Below, one piece after another: positions 1 through 8,423 of a DNA stretch of 35,744 nt; position 1 is the first letter of the stretch, and every line of letters begins with the position of its first letter. A program made the position numbers and the translations under genes. Origin of the DNA: Rhizomicrobium sp. (GTDB taxonomy: Bacteria; Pseudomonadota; Alphaproteobacteria; Micropepsales; Micropepsaceae). The notes below the pieces were generated by a model. That model worked only from the letters and a program-made list of their open reading frames with translations, did no database searches and was not told the origin of the DNA. Where the stretch lies: contig JANWJQ010000119.1 of NCBI GenBank assembly GCA_025451875.1, positions 1 to 35,744 of the forward strand, read 5' to 3'.

Positions 1-36
1 AAACTCCCAACTCTCGAATTGCGCCCGAAATCCAGA

Positions 37-60
37 CCCGCCGCGAAAGCCGCGGGTTTT
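37..60 (+). terminator. Rho-independent terminator of an upstream gene
   Basis: A CCCGC/GCGGG stem encloses a C-C mismatch and a GC-GAAA-GC tetraloop hairpin, followed directly by TTTT. None of the three plus-strand frames has a stop codon in positions 1-36, so the transcript ended here is either an RNA gene or a CDS that ended before the window. Confidence 0.6.
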
Positions 61-85
61 CTGCGTTTTGGGCCATTCCCCCAAT

Positions 86-137
86 TGTCATCCCCGGCCG
101 ACGAAGCCCTCGGCGCTGCGCGCCTCGCCGGGGGACA
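86..137. repeat. REP-like inverted repeat
   Basis: The outer arms are TGTC + CCCCGGC (86-89, 92-98) and GCCGGGG + GACA (127-137), an 11-bp stem broken only by a two-base AT bulge. Inside is a second hairpin, GGCGC-TGC-GCGCC. The length, GC-rich arms and intergenic position resemble dispersed REP-type palindromes, but I see only this one copy in the window, so the repeat label is an inference. It could also act as a second terminator behind 37-60, since TTTTG follows at 141. Confidence 0.45.
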
Positions 138-425
138 GCTTTTGTTTTGGAGAAAGATGAAATGCACAAGCTCTAACGCAGCCCTCGCCCTGACGGGTTG
201 TGTGTGGCGAACACAGGATCGGACATCGCTTAATCGGCTTCGGCGCAATCGCGCGCCAGCGCTGCGAAAGAACATCCCGCCACTATCCACGCAAAATCCG
301 TCGCGCCCTCATAAAGCTCGAAGCTGTGGCGTCAAAGGTTGAGGGAAACAACAGGGGAATACCAATCCCCCCTCCCCCATGACTCGCAATTCAAATACCA
401 GCCATGGGTCGCCGCACGCCGCGAA

Positions 426-480
426 CACAACATCTCGCAGCGCGTGCGAAACGGAATCGAAAAAATCGACATTCAATTCC
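426..480 (-). repeat. Intergenic repeat, copy A (29-bp block plus 10-bp block)
   Basis: Read on the minus strand, positions 480-452 begin GGAATTGAATG, continue through a TCG-A-T6-CG core and end CGATTCCG. All 29 bases are identical to plus-strand positions 33366-33394. Sixteen bases further on is a second shared block, AGATGTTGTG (435-426), which follows copy B after 17 bases. The core can fold as GAAT/ATTC and CGA/TCG arms around a T-rich loop. Both copies are intergenic. I do not recognise the family; a protein-binding site, a promoter-like element or a small mobile repeat are all possible. Confidence 0.7.
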
Positions 481-533
481 TTTTTTCAAAAAGCGGATTC
501 AGCGGGCGGGAAAATCATGTCCGCGCGGTGGTG

Positions 534-551
534 CGAAAAAACGCGTTTTCG
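534..551 (-). terminator. Possible weak terminator after merR
   Basis: Positions 538-549 are a perfect AAAACGCGTTTT palindrome flanked by CG on both sides, with two further A residues. On the minus strand this gives CGAAAA, a CGCG centre and a run of six T followed by CG, just downstream of the merR stop. The stem is AT-rich and the loop is tight, so termination is uncertain. Confidence 0.3.
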
Positions 552-558
552 GAAGAAT

Positions 559-1104
559 TCAACGTCCGGCAGCGGCGCGAAGCTTGGCTTTCATCTGCAG
601 CAATTCCGCCAGCAGGATTTCCAGCCTGGTGCGCTGTTCTTCGTCGAGCGCGGGACGTTCCACGCCCGGCGCCATCGGCGGCTCGGCATGGGCGCGCGCC
701 AGATCGGCCATCATAGCGCGGGCATGCATCGCTTCGTCCTGCCAGACTTCGGCGACATCTTCCGCAGGCTTGCGCTCCACAGGTCCGGTGAAAACAACAT
801 CGCCGCGGCCGATTTCCGCGACATGGCGCAACCCACGTTCACGCAGAACTTTCTGCACGCCCTTGATCGTGAAGCCTTCGGCATAAAGCAGCGAACGGAT
901 GCCGCGCAGCAGATCCACATCCTCCGGGCGATAGTAGCGGCGCCCGCCGGCGCGCTTCACCGGCTTCACCTGCGTGAAGCGCGTTTCCCAGAAGCGCAGA
1001 ACATGTTGCGGCACATCGAGATCGAAGGCCACTTCGCTGATCGTGCGAAAGGCTTCGGGAGATTTCATGCCCGTCGCAGGCAGGCCTGCGGGAACGGCGC
1101 TCAT
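559..1104 (-). CDS. MerR-family transcriptional regulator
   Basis: This 181-residue protein carries an N-terminal MerR winged helix-turn-helix at about residues 19-90, recognisable from [22 protein letters not shown] followed by the wing [14 protein letters not shown]. The C-terminal half is low in complexity, has no cysteine cluster for metal sensing, and ends in a leucine-rich helix (about 155-178) that could dimerise. The start ATG overlaps the ihfA stop by four bases (ATGA), indicating translational coupling. An alternative ATG lies at residue 13, just before the domain. Pairing with ihfA is a conserved alphaproteobacterial arrangement. The effector and target genes are not known from the sequence. 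Confidence 0.85.
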   Translation of the reverse strand: MSAVPAGLPATGMKSPEAFRTISEVAFDLDVPQHVLRFWETRFTQVKPVKRAGGRRYYRPEDVDLLRGIRSLLYAEGFTIKGVQKVLRERGLRHVAEIGRGDVVFTGPVERKPAEDVAEVWQDEAMHARAMMADLARAHAEPPMAPGVERPALDEEQRTRLEILLAELLQMKAKLRAAAGR

Positions 1105-1421
1105 GCTTCTTCAGCCTCGAACACCGGCGTCTGGCCGTTGATGATCGCCTTCAGAACATGGCTCGGACGGAAGACAAGAACGCGGCGCGGCGCGATGGGA
1201 ACTTCGTCGCCCGTCTTGGGATTGCGGCCCATGCGCTGCGATTTCTGGCGCACGGCGAAAGTTCCGAAAGAGGACAGCTTCACCGTTTCGCCCTTGGCGA
1301 GCGCGACGCAAACTTCCTCGAGCATATCCTCGACCATCTGCGCGGACTCGTTACGCGACAATCCGACGGCCTGGAACACGGCCTCGGTCAGATCTGCACG
1401 GGTAAGCGTATTGGTCGTCAT
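1101..1421 (-). CDS. ihfA: Integration host factor alpha subunit
   Basis: This 106-residue protein is a full-length HU/IHF family member. It opens [19 protein letters not shown], has [13 protein letters not shown] in the beta region, and has the DNA-intercalating arm [12 protein letters not shown]. The alpha-type identity rests on the overall match and on its place after fabH and before the MerR gene. IHF bends DNA sharply at specific sites as an alpha-beta heterodimer; the beta subunit is not in this window. The 96-base gap before the fabH stop leaves room for its own promoter. The stop overlaps the merR start. Confidence 0.93.
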   Translation of the reverse strand: MTTNTLTRADLTEAVFQAVGLSRNESAQMVEDMLEEVCVALAKGETVKLSSFGTFAVRQKSQRMGRNPKTGDEVPIAPRRVLVFRPSHVLKAIINGQTPVFEAEEA

Positions 1422-1517
1422 GACGGTCCCGACTCTGTCATTGCGTGGTCACACGCTAGGCGGAGCCGGATTTGCCGTCAACGTCAAAGGGATAGGAGAC
1501 TTCTTTGAGGTTCCGTC

Positions 1518-2495
1518 CTACCAGCGGACGAGACCGGCGCCCCAGGTCAGCCCGCCGCCCATGGCCTCCATGAGGACCAGATCGCCCCGCTTGATCCGGC
1601 CATCGGCCACGGCCACGGCCAGAGCCAGCGGGACGGAGGCGGCGGAGGTGTTGCCGTGCTCGGCAATGGTGGAAATGAAGCGCTCGCCCGGCAGGTGCAG
1701 GCGGCGCGCGGTGCCGTCCAGAATGCGCTGGTTGGCCTGGTGCGGCACGAACCAGTCGATGTCCGCCACGGCCACGCCGGCCTCGCTGGCAGAGGCGAGA
1801 ATCGAATCGGCGATGTTGATCACCGCATGCTTGAACACTTCCTTGCCCTGCATCCGCAGGTGCCCGGTGGTGCCCGTCGTGGACGGTCCGCCATCGACAT
1901 ATAGAAGATCGTGCAGGCGGCCGTCGGAATAGAGCTTGGTGTTGAGCACACCGCGATCCGCAGGCGTGCCCTCGCCTTCGCCGGCACGCAAAACGATCGC
2001 GCCAGCGCCATCGCCGAACAGCACGCAGGTCGTGCGGTCGGTCCAGTCCATCAGGCGGGACATCGTTTCGGCGCCGATCAACAGAACCGTCTTCGCCTGC
2101 CCGCAACGAATGAAATTGTCTGCGACGGAAAGGCCATAGATGAAACCGGAGCACACCGCCTGCACGTCGAATGCCGCGCCGCGGGTCATGCCGAGCCGCG
2201 CCTGGATCTTGGTGGCGACGGAAGGAAAGGTTTCATCCGGCGTCGTCGTCGCGACGACGATCAGGTCGATTTCATCGACGCCGATCTTCGCATCGGCAAG
2301 CGCGGCCTGCGCCGCATGGAATGCGAGGTCGGACGTCGTTTCGCCCTTCTCGACGATATGACGGCGCTCGATGCCGGTGCGTGCGCGAATCCAGTCGTCG
2401 CTGGTATCGACCATCTTGGCGAGTTCGGAATTGGTGAGGACGCCGGCCGGAAGAAACGCACCACAGCCGATGATCTGGGAACGGATTACGCTCAC
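1518..2495 (-). CDS. fabH: Beta-ketoacyl-ACP synthase III
   Basis: The 325-residue enzyme condenses acetyl-CoA with malonyl-ACP to start type II fatty-acid synthesis in the cytoplasm. The catalytic triad is visible: Cys115 in AVCSGFIYG, His252 in PHQANQRI and Asn282 in EHGNTS. The C-terminus [13 protein letters not shown] is typical of FabH. The start codon is GTG, overlapping the plsX stop by four bases, with GGAG ten bases upstream. It follows yceD-rpmF-plsX, a widespread order linking ribosomal protein L32 with phospholipid and fatty-acid initiation. Length is normal for the family and no residue looks degenerate. Confidence 0.96.
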   Translation of the reverse strand: MSVIRSQIIGCGAFLPAGVLTNSELAKMVDTSDDWIRARTGIERRHIVEKGETTSDLAFHAAQAALADAKIGVDEIDLIVVATTTPDETFPSVATKIQARLGMTRGAAFDVQAVCSGFIYGLSVADNFIRCGQAKTVLLIGAETMSRLMDWTDRTTCVLFGDGAGAIVLRAGEGEGTPADRGVLNTKLYSDGRLHDLLYVDGGPSTTGTTGHLRMQGKEVFKHAVINIADSILASASEAGVAVADIDWFVPHQANQRILDGTARRLHLPGERFISTIAEHGNTSAASVPLALAVAVADGRIKRGDLVLMEAMGGGLTWGAGLVRW

Positions 2496-3547
2496 GAGGC
2501 GCCAACTCCGGACGCAATCACGGGGGCGGGCAATGTCAGGCGGGCGCGGTCGGCCACGATCTTCGAAATCACGTCGGCGCGCACCATGTCGATGGCCATG
2601 TCCAACGCGCTGGCAAAGCCCATCGCATCGGTGCCGCCATGGCTTTTCACAACAATGCCATTGAGGCCCAGAAAGACGCCACCGTTTGAAGCGCGCGGAT
2701 CGAGCTTGCGGCGAAGCGCATTCAGCGCGCCGGACGCGAACACCGCACCGATCTTGCCCAGCAACGATCGCGTCAGAGAATTGCGCAGGAACCCGATGAC
2801 AAGCTTGGCCGCGCCTTCTGCCGTCTTGAGCGCGACATTGCCGGTGAAACCGTCTGTCACGACAACATCGACCGTGCCGCCGGAAATATCGTCGCCTTCG
2901 ACGAATCCATGGAATTCGATAGGCAAACCTGCGGTACGCAGAATCTGCGCTGCGCGCCGGACGGCTTCATTGCCCTTCTGATCTTCTTCGCCGACGTTGA
3001 GAATACCGAGGGTCGGTCTATCAAGGCCCAGCACGGCACGGGCGAAAGCCTGCCCCATGACGGCGAAATCGACGAGCTGTTCTGCGTCTGCCGAAATGTT
3101 GGCGCCGACATCCAGCACCACGCTTTGACCGCGCATGGTCGGCCACAAGGCGGCGATGGCCGGGCGGTCGATGCTTTCGAGCGGGCGAAGCTGCAACAGT
3201 GACATCGCCATCAGCGCGCCGGTGTTACCGGCGGAAACGGCGACGTCGGCTTCCTTCTTGGCGACGCATTCGATGGCGCGCCACATCGAGGTGTTGCGGC
3301 CGCGGCGCGCGATCTGGCTCGGCTTATCTTCCATCTTCACACGCTCGGGCGCGTGACGGACTTCAGCGCGGCCCGCGAGCTTGGGACGCTTTGCAACGAG
3401 CGGATTGAGCTCCGCTTCGTCGCCATGCAGAAGGAATTTCACGGCCGGATGGCGCACGATCGCGCGCGCAACGGCCGCGACGATGACGCCGGGACCGGCA
3501 TCACCGCCCATGGCATCGATCGAAACAGTGAGTGTGGGAGCCGCCAT
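2492..3547 (-). CDS. plsX: Phosphate acyltransferase PlsX
   Basis: PlsX converts acyl-ACP to acyl-phosphate, the donor for PlsY in glycerophospholipid synthesis. The N-terminus has [11 protein letters not shown], and the middle has [14 protein letters not shown] and [14 protein letters not shown], all family signatures. I place the start at the ATG at 3547 (351 residues), preceded by AAGG at close spacing. The frame stays open upstream to a TTG at 3586, but the extra 13 residues do not resemble the family start. The end overlaps fabH by four bases. PlsX is a peripheral membrane enzyme; no membrane segment is expected or seen. Confidence 0.95.
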   Translation of the reverse strand: MAAPTLTVSIDAMGGDAGPGVIVAAVARAIVRHPAVKFLLHGDEAELNPLVAKRPKLAGRAEVRHAPERVKMEDKPSQIARRGRNTSMWRAIECVAKKEADVAVSAGNTGALMAMSLLQLRPLESIDRPAIAALWPTMRGQSVVLDVGANISADAEQLVDFAVMGQAFARAVLGLDRPTLGILNVGEEDQKGNEAVRRAAQILRTAGLPIEFHGFVEGDDISGGTVDVVVTDGFTGNVALKTAEGAAKLVIGFLRNSLTRSLLGKIGAVFASGALNALRRKLDPRASNGGVFLGLNGIVVKSHGGTDAMGFASALDMAIDMVRADVISKIVADRARLTLPAPVIASGVGAS

Positions 3548-3603
3548 TACCTTGTCACCGCGTGGGACATTTGCCGTCGCTGGCAATCTTCACGCGAAAC
3601 CGG

Positions 3604-3783
3604 TCAGCCCTTGGCCTGCACGACCTCGCGTTCGCGATAGTGACCGCACGAACCGCAAACGTGATGGGGACGGCGCTGCTCGCCGCAGTTGGGGCATTCG
3701 TTATGGCTGGTCGCTACCAGTTTGTGGTGCGAACGGCGCATGTTGCGGCGCGACGGCGATGTTTTTCTCTTTGGGACCGCCAT
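3604..3783 (-). CDS. rpmF: 50S ribosomal protein L32
   Basis: The 59-residue protein starts [20 protein letters not shown], the classic L32 N-terminus. It has a CPNC...CGSC zinc ribbon in the second half, so it belongs to the zinc-containing form of L32. The ATG at 3783 is preceded by AAGGAG ten bases upstream. The frame is open for 30 more codons but that part is not protein-like. It lies between yceD and plsX. Cys-containing L32 is often part of zinc economy, but no zinc-free paralogue is visible here. Confidence 0.96.
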   Translation of the reverse strand: MAVPKRKTSPSRRNMRRSHHKLVATSHNECPNCGEQRRPHHVCGSCGHYREREVVQAKG

Positions 3784-3943
3784 GGCGGACAAGCTCCTTG
3801 CAAAAACCGATATGCCGAATCGGAAAAACGGGCACACCCTTGGCGCGCCTGCCAATTTTGACCGGGTCGGCAAAATGAGCGGCGGAGTAAAGGGGAAAGC
3901 CGTCCCGGATTCAAGGGAGAATATCCCCTTTATTTGGTGGTTT

Positions 3944-4477
3944 TCACTCCTCGCCCTTCAACCTCTTGAGGACGGCAAAGGGGCTGTCCAGCTTGGCGTC
4001 CGGGGGCTCTGGAAGGCTGAAACTCTCCTCCTCGGCCCGCGGATAGGGGTCCAGGGCCAGCGAAAGCTCCTCCAGCAGGGGTGCGGCCAGGTCGTAGTGC
4101 GGGCTGTCGATTTCCTCAGGGGCGTCATCGTCCGCCGCCGAAAGGGTGAGCTCCTTGTCCGGCTCCGGCGCATGGCGGCTGCGATAGGCAACATGAAGTT
4201 CGCGGGAAAAGCGTTCTTCGATGCGCGTTCGCAGAGGCTGCAATGTGACAACGGAAGATTGGGTGAGATTGCACTTCAAAACCGCCTCATAGCGATAGCG
4301 GTTCATGGAGAGTTTGCGCAGCGCGATGACGCCGATAAATTTCTCGACACTTTCGACCTCGAGCCATTCCGCGATTTTCGCGCGCTGTTCCGGCTTCGCG
4401 TCGATCGTGACTTCGGTGCCCGCGACCGAAAGATCGGAGAGATCGTAAATACGTTCGATGGGTGCGGAGGTCGCCAT
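3944..4477 (-). CDS. yceD: YceD-family protein (DUF177)
   Basis: This 177-residue protein is recognised by its place directly before rpmF and by the YceD core at about residues 45-100, where a [17 protein letters not shown] strand region is followed by [16 protein letters not shown]. In other bacteria YceD affects 23S rRNA accumulation. The C-terminal half is strongly acidic with [11 protein letters not shown], common in the family, and ends in [11 protein letters not shown]. The bc1 chaperone gene ends six bases upstream of its start, so the two are probably co-transcribed. The CxxC pair seen in some YceD proteins is reduced to a single cysteine here. Confidence 0.85.
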   Translation of the reverse strand: MATSAPIERIYDLSDLSVAGTEVTIDAKPEQRAKIAEWLEVESVEKFIGVIALRKLSMNRYRYEAVLKCNLTQSSVVTLQPLRTRIEERFSRELHVAYRSRHAPEPDKELTLSAADDDAPEEIDSPHYDLAAPLLEELSLALDPYPRAEEESFSLPEPPDAKLDSPFAVLKRLKGEE

Positions 4478-4482
4478 GGCAA

Positions 4483-5004
4483 TTAACGTATAAGAGCAGA
4501 AATCGCAGCCAGATCGGGAAGGCCGGACGAAAGGTCGCTGTCGTGAAGCTTTGCGCGCGCGGCAAGCGTGTAATTTGCCAGCGCCGCCGCTTCCGCGTCG
4601 TGTCCTGTTTCGCCGCGATAGATGTTTCGCAACATCGCATCCTTCAGAGAGCCATCCTCAGCCGCCGCGCCATAAGCCGAAAGCCGGCCATAGAATGCAT
4701 CCGCCATCTTCTTCACTCGATGGCCGATACCGATATCGCCGACACCCAGATCGCGCAGGCTCTCGTCGAAGCTCATAAACAGGGTGTCGATCAAGGCTTG
4801 TGAAACATCTTTCATTCCCAGTTCCCGCAATCTCTCGAGGACCAGCCACGCGTGCAAAACAACCAGATCGAACCGGCCATCGATCGTGTCCGGCACCCCC
4901 AGTTTCGCGAAAAACACCGGCTGGCGCGCCTGCGCCCCGATGGCCGCGCAAAGCTCGGCCCCGAGGGCTTTTCCGCCGCGCGATTTCAGAAGTGCCTTCA
5001 ACAT
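4483..5004 (-). CDS. Ubiquinol-cytochrome c chaperone (CBP3/UQCC1-like)
   Basis: The 173-residue protein has a near full-length CBP3-type domain: QPVFFAKLGVPDTIDGRFD is followed by LVVLHAWLVLERLRELG, then DESLRDLGVGDIGIGHRVKKM and AFYGRLSAY. In mitochondria this family helps cytochrome b synthesis and bc1 assembly; the same role in the bacterial membrane is inferred. I start at the ATG at 5004, preceded by GGAGACGG; the longer open frame to 5145 overlaps the divergent bamE and is not protein-like. Divergence from bamE is a common alphaproteobacterial layout. Confidence 0.85.
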   Translation of the reverse strand: MLKALLKSRGGKALGAELCAAIGAQARQPVFFAKLGVPDTIDGRFDLVVLHAWLVLERLRELGMKDVSQALIDTLFMSFDESLRDLGVGDIGIGHRVKKMADAFYGRLSAYGAAAEDGSLKDAMLRNIYRGETGHDAEAAALANYTLAARAKLHDSDLSSGLPDLAAISALIR

Positions 5005-5093
5005 AAACCGTCTCCGAGGGACCGGCTTGAAACCGGAGCCTGCCAAGGCTAGCACATCGCCCCGGGGTACAGCGGATTGCAAGGATGTCGCGC

Positions 5094-5564
5094 ATGAGAA
5101 TTCCTGTTTTGGCCGCGGCTGCGTTGGCGCTGATGGCATGCACACCCGTCATCAGCCAGAGAGGCTACTTGCCCGACCCCGCGGCAGAGGCCTCCATCAA
5201 GGCCGGTACCGACACCAAAACCACCGTCCAGACACGGCTCGGCGATCCCTCCACCTCCGCCACCTTCGGCGACGACGTCTGGTATTACATCTCCAGCACC
5301 GAACGGCAGGTGGCATTTTTCGATCCATCGACCACAAGTCGAAAGATCCTGGCCATCCATTTCGACAAGGACGGCAAGGTTGTCGATATCAACCATTTCG
5401 GCTTGAAGGACGGCCATCTGGTGGCGTTCGAAACGCGCACCACGCCGGCCAAAGGCCGCGAGCTGACCTTCCTGCAGCAATTGTTCAGTGCCACGCCGGG
5501 TATTCCGCTTGGTGGTTCGACACCGGGCGGCGGTGGGCAAAATCCGGGCGACAACGGTCCCTGA
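5094..5564 (+). CDS. bamE: Outer-membrane assembly lipoprotein BamE/SmpA-like
   Basis: A short lipoprotein signal MRIPVLAAAALALMAC ends in an LMAC lipobox, so the mature protein should be lipidated. The SmpA/OmlA domain follows: a TKTTVQTRLGDPSTSATFGDDVWYYIS segment, then a strand-rich part with LAIHFDKDGKVVDI. The tail is rich in glycine and proline. BamE supports the BAM complex that inserts outer-membrane barrels. I choose the ATG at 5094 because AAGG lies nine bases before it; the ATG at 5085 has that AAGG immediately adjacent. Promoters for it and the divergent chaperone gene must share 5005-5093. Confidence 0.88.
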   Translation: MRIPVLAAAALALMACTPVISQRGYLPDPAAEASIKAGTDTKTTVQTRLGDPSTSATFGDDVWYYISSTERQVAFFDPSTTSRKILAIHFDKDGKVVDINHFGLKDGHLVAFETRTTPAKGRELTFLQQLFSATPGIPLGGSTPGGGGQNPGDNGP

Positions 5565-5586
5565 TTTTCCATTCATCGTAGGAAAA

Positions 5587-5618
5587 CAAAAAACGCGCGA
5601 GTTGCCTCGCGCGTTTTT
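5587..5618. terminator. Bidirectional terminator between bamE and hppA
   Basis: A perfect stem, ACGCGCGAG with CTCGCGCGT around a TTGC loop, is flanked by A residues on the left and TTTTT on the right. It can therefore stop bamE transcription on the plus strand and hppA transcription on the minus strand. Confidence 0.85.
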
Positions 5619-5639
5619 CATTTCAACAATGGTGCTGGC

Positions 5640-7778
5640 TTAGAAAAGCTTCGCCAGCGTCGCCAGAAGAAGCAGCGCCACAATGTTGGTGATCTTGATC
5701 ATCGGGTTCACGGCCGGACCTGCGGTGTCCTTATAGGGATCGCCGACGGTGTCGCCGGTCACCGCCGCCTTGTGGGCGTCGGAACCTTTGCCACCGAAAT
5801 GGCCGTCTTCGATGTACTTCTTCGCGTTATCCCACGCGCCACCGCCCGAGGTCATCGAGATGGCAACGAACAGACCCGTGACGATCACGCCGAGCAGCAT
5901 GGCGCCGAGCGCGTTGAACGCTTCGGTCTTGCCCGCAACCGCGTTCACGAGGAAGAACAGGACGATCGGCGACAGCACCGGCAGCATGGACGGGATGATC
6001 ATTTCCCGGATCGCAGCCTTGGTGAGCAGGTCAACCGCACGCGCATAGTTCGGCTTCTGCGTGCCCTGCATGATGCCGGGCATTTCGCGGAACTGCTTGC
6101 GCACTTCTTCCACGACCGCACTCGCCGCGCGGCCCACCGCCGTCATCGCCCAACCGCCGAAGAGGTAAGGCAGAAGACCGCCGATGAAGAGGCCGACAAC
6201 GACCCACGGGTTCGCGAGCGAGAAGGTCGGAACCTGCAGGCCGGCGAAGTAGTGGTACGTGTCCGAATGCGCAATGAAGTATTGCAGATCCGAGGTGTAG
6301 GCTGCGAACAGCACGAGGGCGCCGAGACCGGCAGAACCGATCGCATAGCCCTTCGTAACGGCTTTGGTGGTGTTGCCCACCGCGTCGAGAGCATCCGTCG
6401 TCTTGCGAACGTCGCCTTCGAGGCCGGACATTTCGGCAATGCCGCCCGCGTTGTCGGTCACCGGACCGAACGCGTCGAGCGCCACGACCATGCCGGCCAG
6501 CGAGAGCATCGTCGAAACCGCGATCGCGATTCCGAAGAGGCCCGCGAGCCAGTTGGCCACAACGATACCGACGCAGATCGTCAGCGCCGGAAGCGCCGTC
6601 GATTCCATCGAGATCGCGAGGCCCTGGATCACGTTGGTGCCGTGACCGGTCACCGACGATTGCGCAATCACCTTCACGGGACGGAAGTTCGTGCCCGTGT
6701 AGTATTCGGTGATCCACACGATCGCACCCGTGACGGCGAGACCGACGATGCCGCAATAGAACAGCGTCTGGCCGGTCACGAGATGGCCGGGAGCCTGCGC
6801 GATCACGGTGTTGATGCCGACGATCCAGTCGGTGAGCGGCCAAAGGCCCGCCAGCGAGAGAACGCCCGTCGCGATCACGCCCTTGTAGAGCGCGCCCATG
6901 ATGTTGTTGCTCTTGCCCAGACGCACGAACATCGAACCGATGATCGAGGTGATGATGCACATGCCGGCAATGGCCAGCGGATAGAGCATCAACGCCGACT
7001 TCAGCGGGCCGGCAAAGTAGATCGAGGCCAGAACCATCGTGGCGACAGTCGTCACCGCGTAGGTTTCGAACAGGTCGGCAGCCATGCCGGCGCAGTCGCC
7101 CACGTTGTCGCCAACGTTGTCGGCGATCGTGGCCGGGTTGCGTGGGTCATCTTCAGGAATACCGGCTTCGACTTTGCCGACCATGTCGCCGCCGACGTCC
7201 GCACCCTTGGTGAAGATGCCGCCGCCCAGACGAGCGAAGATCGAAATCAGCGAAGCGCCGAAGCCAAGCGCGACGAGTGCGTTGGTAACGATGCGGCCCT
7301 GTGTTTCATCGGCGATGTCGAGGCCAAGACCGTAGCGCAGGAACGTGTAGTAACCCGCGACTGCGAGGAGGCCGAGACCGACGACGAGAAGACCCGTCAC
7401 GATGCCCGACCGGAACGCCACCGAAAGACCGGCAGCCAAACCGCTGCGTGCCGCTTCAGCGGTACGCACGTTCGCGCGCACCGAAACGTTCATGCCGATG
7501 TAGCCGGCGAGACCGGAGAATGTCGCGCCGATCAGATAGCCGACAGCGACCTGCCAGCCGAAAATCCAGAAAGCCAATGCGAAGATCACCACCCCGACGA
7601 TGGCGATGGTCGTGTACTGGCGATTGAGATAGGCCGCCGCGCCTTCCTGAATGGCGGCGGCGATTTCCTGCATCCGCTCGTTGCCGGCGCTCTGGCTCAG
7701 CACAGAGCGGATCGTCCAGGCGCCATACAGCAGTGCAAGCACGCCGCAGGCTAGGACGAGTTCAAGCTCTAAACCCAT
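5640..7778 (-). CDS. hppA: Membrane H+-pumping pyrophosphatase, K+-independent type
   Basis: The 712-residue integral membrane protein couples PPi hydrolysis to cation transport. Family motifs are intact: [18 protein letters not shown] near residues 185-202, [19 protein letters not shown] (210-228) and [11 protein letters not shown] (442-452), the last two supplying Asp residues for Mg-PPi. In [10 protein letters not shown], Lys472 occupies the position that is alanine in K+-dependent enzymes; lysine there is the established mark of K+-independent pumps, which so far transport protons. The start has a good ribosome site, AGAGGGAAAATC before ATG. It is a single-gene unit ended by the shared terminator. 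A role in recycling PPi or energising the membrane under stress is inferred. Confidence 0.95.
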   Translation of the reverse strand: MGLELELVLACGVLALLYGAWTIRSVLSQSAGNERMQEIAAAIQEGAAAYLNRQYTTIAIVGVVIFALAFWIFGWQVAVGYLIGATFSGLAGYIGMNVSVRANVRTAEAARSGLAAGLSVAFRSGIVTGLLVVGLGLLAVAGYYTFLRYGLGLDIADETQGRIVTNALVALGFGASLISIFARLGGGIFTKGADVGGDMVGKVEAGIPEDDPRNPATIADNVGDNVGDCAGMAADLFETYAVTTVATMVLASIYFAGPLKSALMLYPLAIAGMCIITSIIGSMFVRLGKSNNIMGALYKGVIATGVLSLAGLWPLTDWIVGINTVIAQAPGHLVTGQTLFYCGIVGLAVTGAIVWITEYYTGTNFRPVKVIAQSSVTGHGTNVIQGLAISMESTALPALTICVGIVVANWLAGLFGIAIAVSTMLSLAGMVVALDAFGPVTDNAGGIAEMSGLEGDVRKTTDALDAVGNTTKAVTKGYAIGSAGLGALVLFAAYTSDLQYFIAHSDTYHYFAGLQVPTFSLANPWVVVGLFIGGLLPYLFGGWAMTAVGRAASAVVEEVRKQFREMPGIMQGTQKPNYARAVDLLTKAAIREMIIPSMLPVLSPIVLFFLVNAVAGKTEAFNALGAMLLGVIVTGLFVAISMTSGGGAWDNAKKYIEDGHFGGKGSDAHKAAVTGDTVGDPYKDTAGPAVNPMIKITNIVALLLLATLAKLF

Positions 7779-7810
7779 GATTTTCCCTCTTGCGAATTTT
7801 GGAACCCCCG

Positions 7811-7830
7811 GCCAGCGCCAAAACGCTGGC
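7811..7830. repeat. Inverted repeat upstream of hppA
   Basis: GCCAGCG and CGCTGGC form a perfect 7-bp stem around CCAAAA, about 33 bases upstream of the hppA start. No T-run follows on the minus strand, so it may be a leader hairpin or an operator rather than a terminator. The rest of the 163-base gap to the next gene shows no feature I can name. Confidence 0.4.
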
Positions 7831-7941
7831 TGGTCCCCATGGCCGGCCGGAACAGACCCACCGCTTCAAGGGCGCGGAAGCTATGCCAAAACGGACTGGC
7901 GAGCGCAACATTTTAGGCGGAAAAGTAGCGCTTCGGCCGCT

Positions 7942-8382
7942 TCAGGACGGGCTGGCGGAGGGGCCCGTACCCGGACGCAGCGGATTGATCTGCACCTGCA
8001 TCAGCTTCAGATCGACCACTTTGCCGGGTCCCATGACTTTCTTCGCCAGCGTCAGCAGCCGGGCCTCCAGCGTCGAATTATCCACAGCCATCGGATCGTC
8101 GGGTTTGGCGATGCTGGAAGCGTTCACGTCGCGCACGAAAGCATCCTGAATGAATGGCACTTTGCTGCGGATTTGGAGCGCGGCAGCAGGGTTGGCGCCC
8201 ACGATTTTGCAGGAGACATAGGCGTAGGCCAGAAGCGTTCCATCCGACGAAAGCGGTGCGATGAGATAGGGCATCTCGACACTGCTTCCCGGCGCGGTGT
8301 CCGGTTTCTTGGCTTCTTCGGCCGTTGCGGTCTGCGCGAAGGCAAACAGCATGAGGCCGGTTATCAGAGCGATGACGCGCAT
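7942..8382 (-). CDS. Secreted protein with a FliL-like domain pattern
   Basis: The 146-residue protein has a Sec signal (MRVIALITGLMLFAFAQTATA). The mature part has the strand-helix-strand order seen in FliL periplasmic domains: MPYLIAPLSSDGTLLAYAYVS, a long region with AAALQIRSKVPFIQDAFVRD, a second helix with LEARLLTLAKKVMG, and a final strand VVDLKLMQVQINPL. The resemblance is from pattern, not alignment. The usual FliL transmembrane anchor is replaced by what looks like a cleavable signal. It ends the run that begins at glyA, 41 bases after thiL. Its function is not known to me; the flagellar link is only suggested by the fold. Confidence 0.7.
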   Translation of the reverse strand: MRVIALITGLMLFAFAQTATAEEAKKPDTAPGSSVEMPYLIAPLSSDGTLLAYAYVSCKIVGANPAAALQIRSKVPFIQDAFVRDVNASSIAKPDDPMAVDNSTLEARLLTLAKKVMGPGKVVDLKLMQVQINPLRPGTGPSASPS

Positions 8383-8423
8383 GGCGAACCCTCGCAGAGC
8401 CGGCCTAATGGAGCATGAACGAA

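Larger units (their letters stand above)
138..558. other. Intergenic stretch without a convincing gene
   Basis: About 420 bases separate the REP-like hairpin from the merR stop. Open frames exist on the plus strand, but they run on as antisense shadows of merR and ihfA or have unconvincing composition. The stretch holds one copy of the 29-bp repeat (452-480) with its companion block, and an AT-rich palindrome near merR. I see no tRNA or riboswitch. Confidence 0.6.

Noticed and set aside
1..36. Remnant of a tRNA 3' end before the first terminator
   Set aside because: TCGAAT resembles a T-loop, but the flanking bases do not form the 5-bp T stem and no acceptor pairing can be checked inside the window.
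157..342. Possible small lipoprotein starting MKCTSSNAALALTGC with GGAG upstream
   Set aside because: The start and lipobox look tempting, but the signal is very short, lacks a proper hydrophobic core, and the rest is arginine-rich and unlike small lipoproteins.
379..1932. A 517-codon plus-strand frame across merR, ihfA and fabH
   Set aside because: It crosses three well-supported minus-strand genes and has no recognisable domain.
5772..7754. A 660-codon open frame on the plus strand opposite hppA
   Set aside because: The translation is rich in His, Arg, Asp and Glu with no fold-like pattern; hppA on the other strand has every family motif. Long antisense frames are normal at this GC content.
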